Shown: positions 18,797 to 18,978 of the stretch, one piece after another
Layout of the letters: every line of letters begins with the position of its first letter
Position numbering within the stretch: position 1 is the first letter of the stretch
Assembly (NCBI GenBank): GCA_910592205.1
Contig: CAJVPJ010000688.1
Span: 1 to 18,978 of the forward strand
Direction: 5' to 3'
Source of the DNA: Paraglomus occultum
Lineage: Eukaryota > Glomeromycota > Glomeromycetes > Paraglomerales > Paraglomeraceae
DNA: 18,978 nt
Translations under genes and position numbers: made by a program
Notes under the pieces: generated by a model
The model's database searches: none
What the model was told of the DNA's origin: nothing
What the model saw: only the letters and a program-made list of their open reading frames with translations

Positions 18797-18978
18797 TCAC
18801 GAAGTATGATTAACATATCTTCGTTTAGTAAAATGGAATAATTTTTTGGGCTGTACATCATCTATTTTTATGAGTTTCCAGCAACCAAGACAAATAGCGA
18901 TATGACTTTTATGGATTCTTGGTCTATAATAATTGAAATTGACAAATTTACCTTTACCAAACGATGCGAATAAACATA
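18797..18978 (-). pseudogene. Edge-truncated coding-like frame with a CxxC pair
   Basis: A minus-strand frame is open from the right edge of the window to a stop at 18797-18799. It reads FASFGKGKFVNFNYYRPR, then KSHIAICLGCWKLIKIDDVQ and KRRYVNHTS. The CLGCW pair resembles half of a small zinc-binding knuckle. It precedes the IQ-like tail on the same strand in a different phase, so the two could be parts of one damaged or intron-containing gene that continues outside the window. No name can be given. Confidence 0.35.

Noticed and set aside
1-18978. CRISPR arrays, phage, plasmid or bacterial defence systems
   Set aside because: The window is eukaryotic nuclear DNA with spliced genes; no regular repeat-spacer pattern or bacterial gene was seen.

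Overview
This window is nuclear DNA of a filamentous fungus, most likely an arbuscular mycorrhizal fungus (Glomeromycotina). The DNA is AT-rich. Genes are split by short (about 50-120 nt) GTAAGT-type introns, including micro-exons. Between and beside ordinary housekeeping genes lie decayed fragments of multicopy families that I associate with Rhizophagus-type genomes: a MULE transposase domain, a Tc1/mariner transposase, a kinase C-lobe relic, and a conserved tail with an IQ-like helix at the right edge. The species cannot be fixed from the sequence. All splice models below were worked out by hand from reading frame, splice-site consensus and family knowledge.

Layout. 1-600: frameshifted relic of an unrecognised gene. 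600-1929: no gene seen. 1930-3574 (-): seven-exon triose-phosphate/nucleotide-sugar-type transporter with 13-nt and 19-nt exons. 3575-7070: repeat-like, gene-poor block with degenerate minus-strand ORFs, a Tc1/mariner relic (5718-6001) and a MULE transposase relic (6557-7066). 7133-8389 (+): RPF1, a Brix-domain factor of 60S ribosome assembly. 8815-9410 (-): four-span membrane protein of DUF7598 type. 9955-11806 (-): eight-exon gene for an unrecognised, probably helical protein of about 430 residues. 11922-12656 (+): MPDU1. 12879-14520 (-): OS-9/Yos9 ER lectin. 14634-15763 (+): Swp1/ribophorin II. 15877-17444 (-): EamA/DMT transporter like THI74/SLC35F5. 17722-18978: kinase relic and fragments of a multicopy family running off the edge.

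How the genes fit together. Three adjacent genes act on the same ER glycan pathway. MPDU1 is needed to use dolichol-phosphate-mannose when the lipid-linked oligosaccharide is built, Swp1 is a subunit of the oligosaccharyltransferase that transfers that glycan, and OS-9/Yos9 reads trimmed glycans for ER-associated degradation. Two multispanning transporters (1930-3574 and 15877-17444) flank the wider region. The MPDU1/unknown pair and the OS-9/SWP1 pair are each head to head, with only about 115 bp between start codons, and each spacer carries one CACGTG palindrome. Shared control is an inference from this arrangement, not shown.

No rRNA, credible tRNA, CRISPR array or intact mobile element was found.
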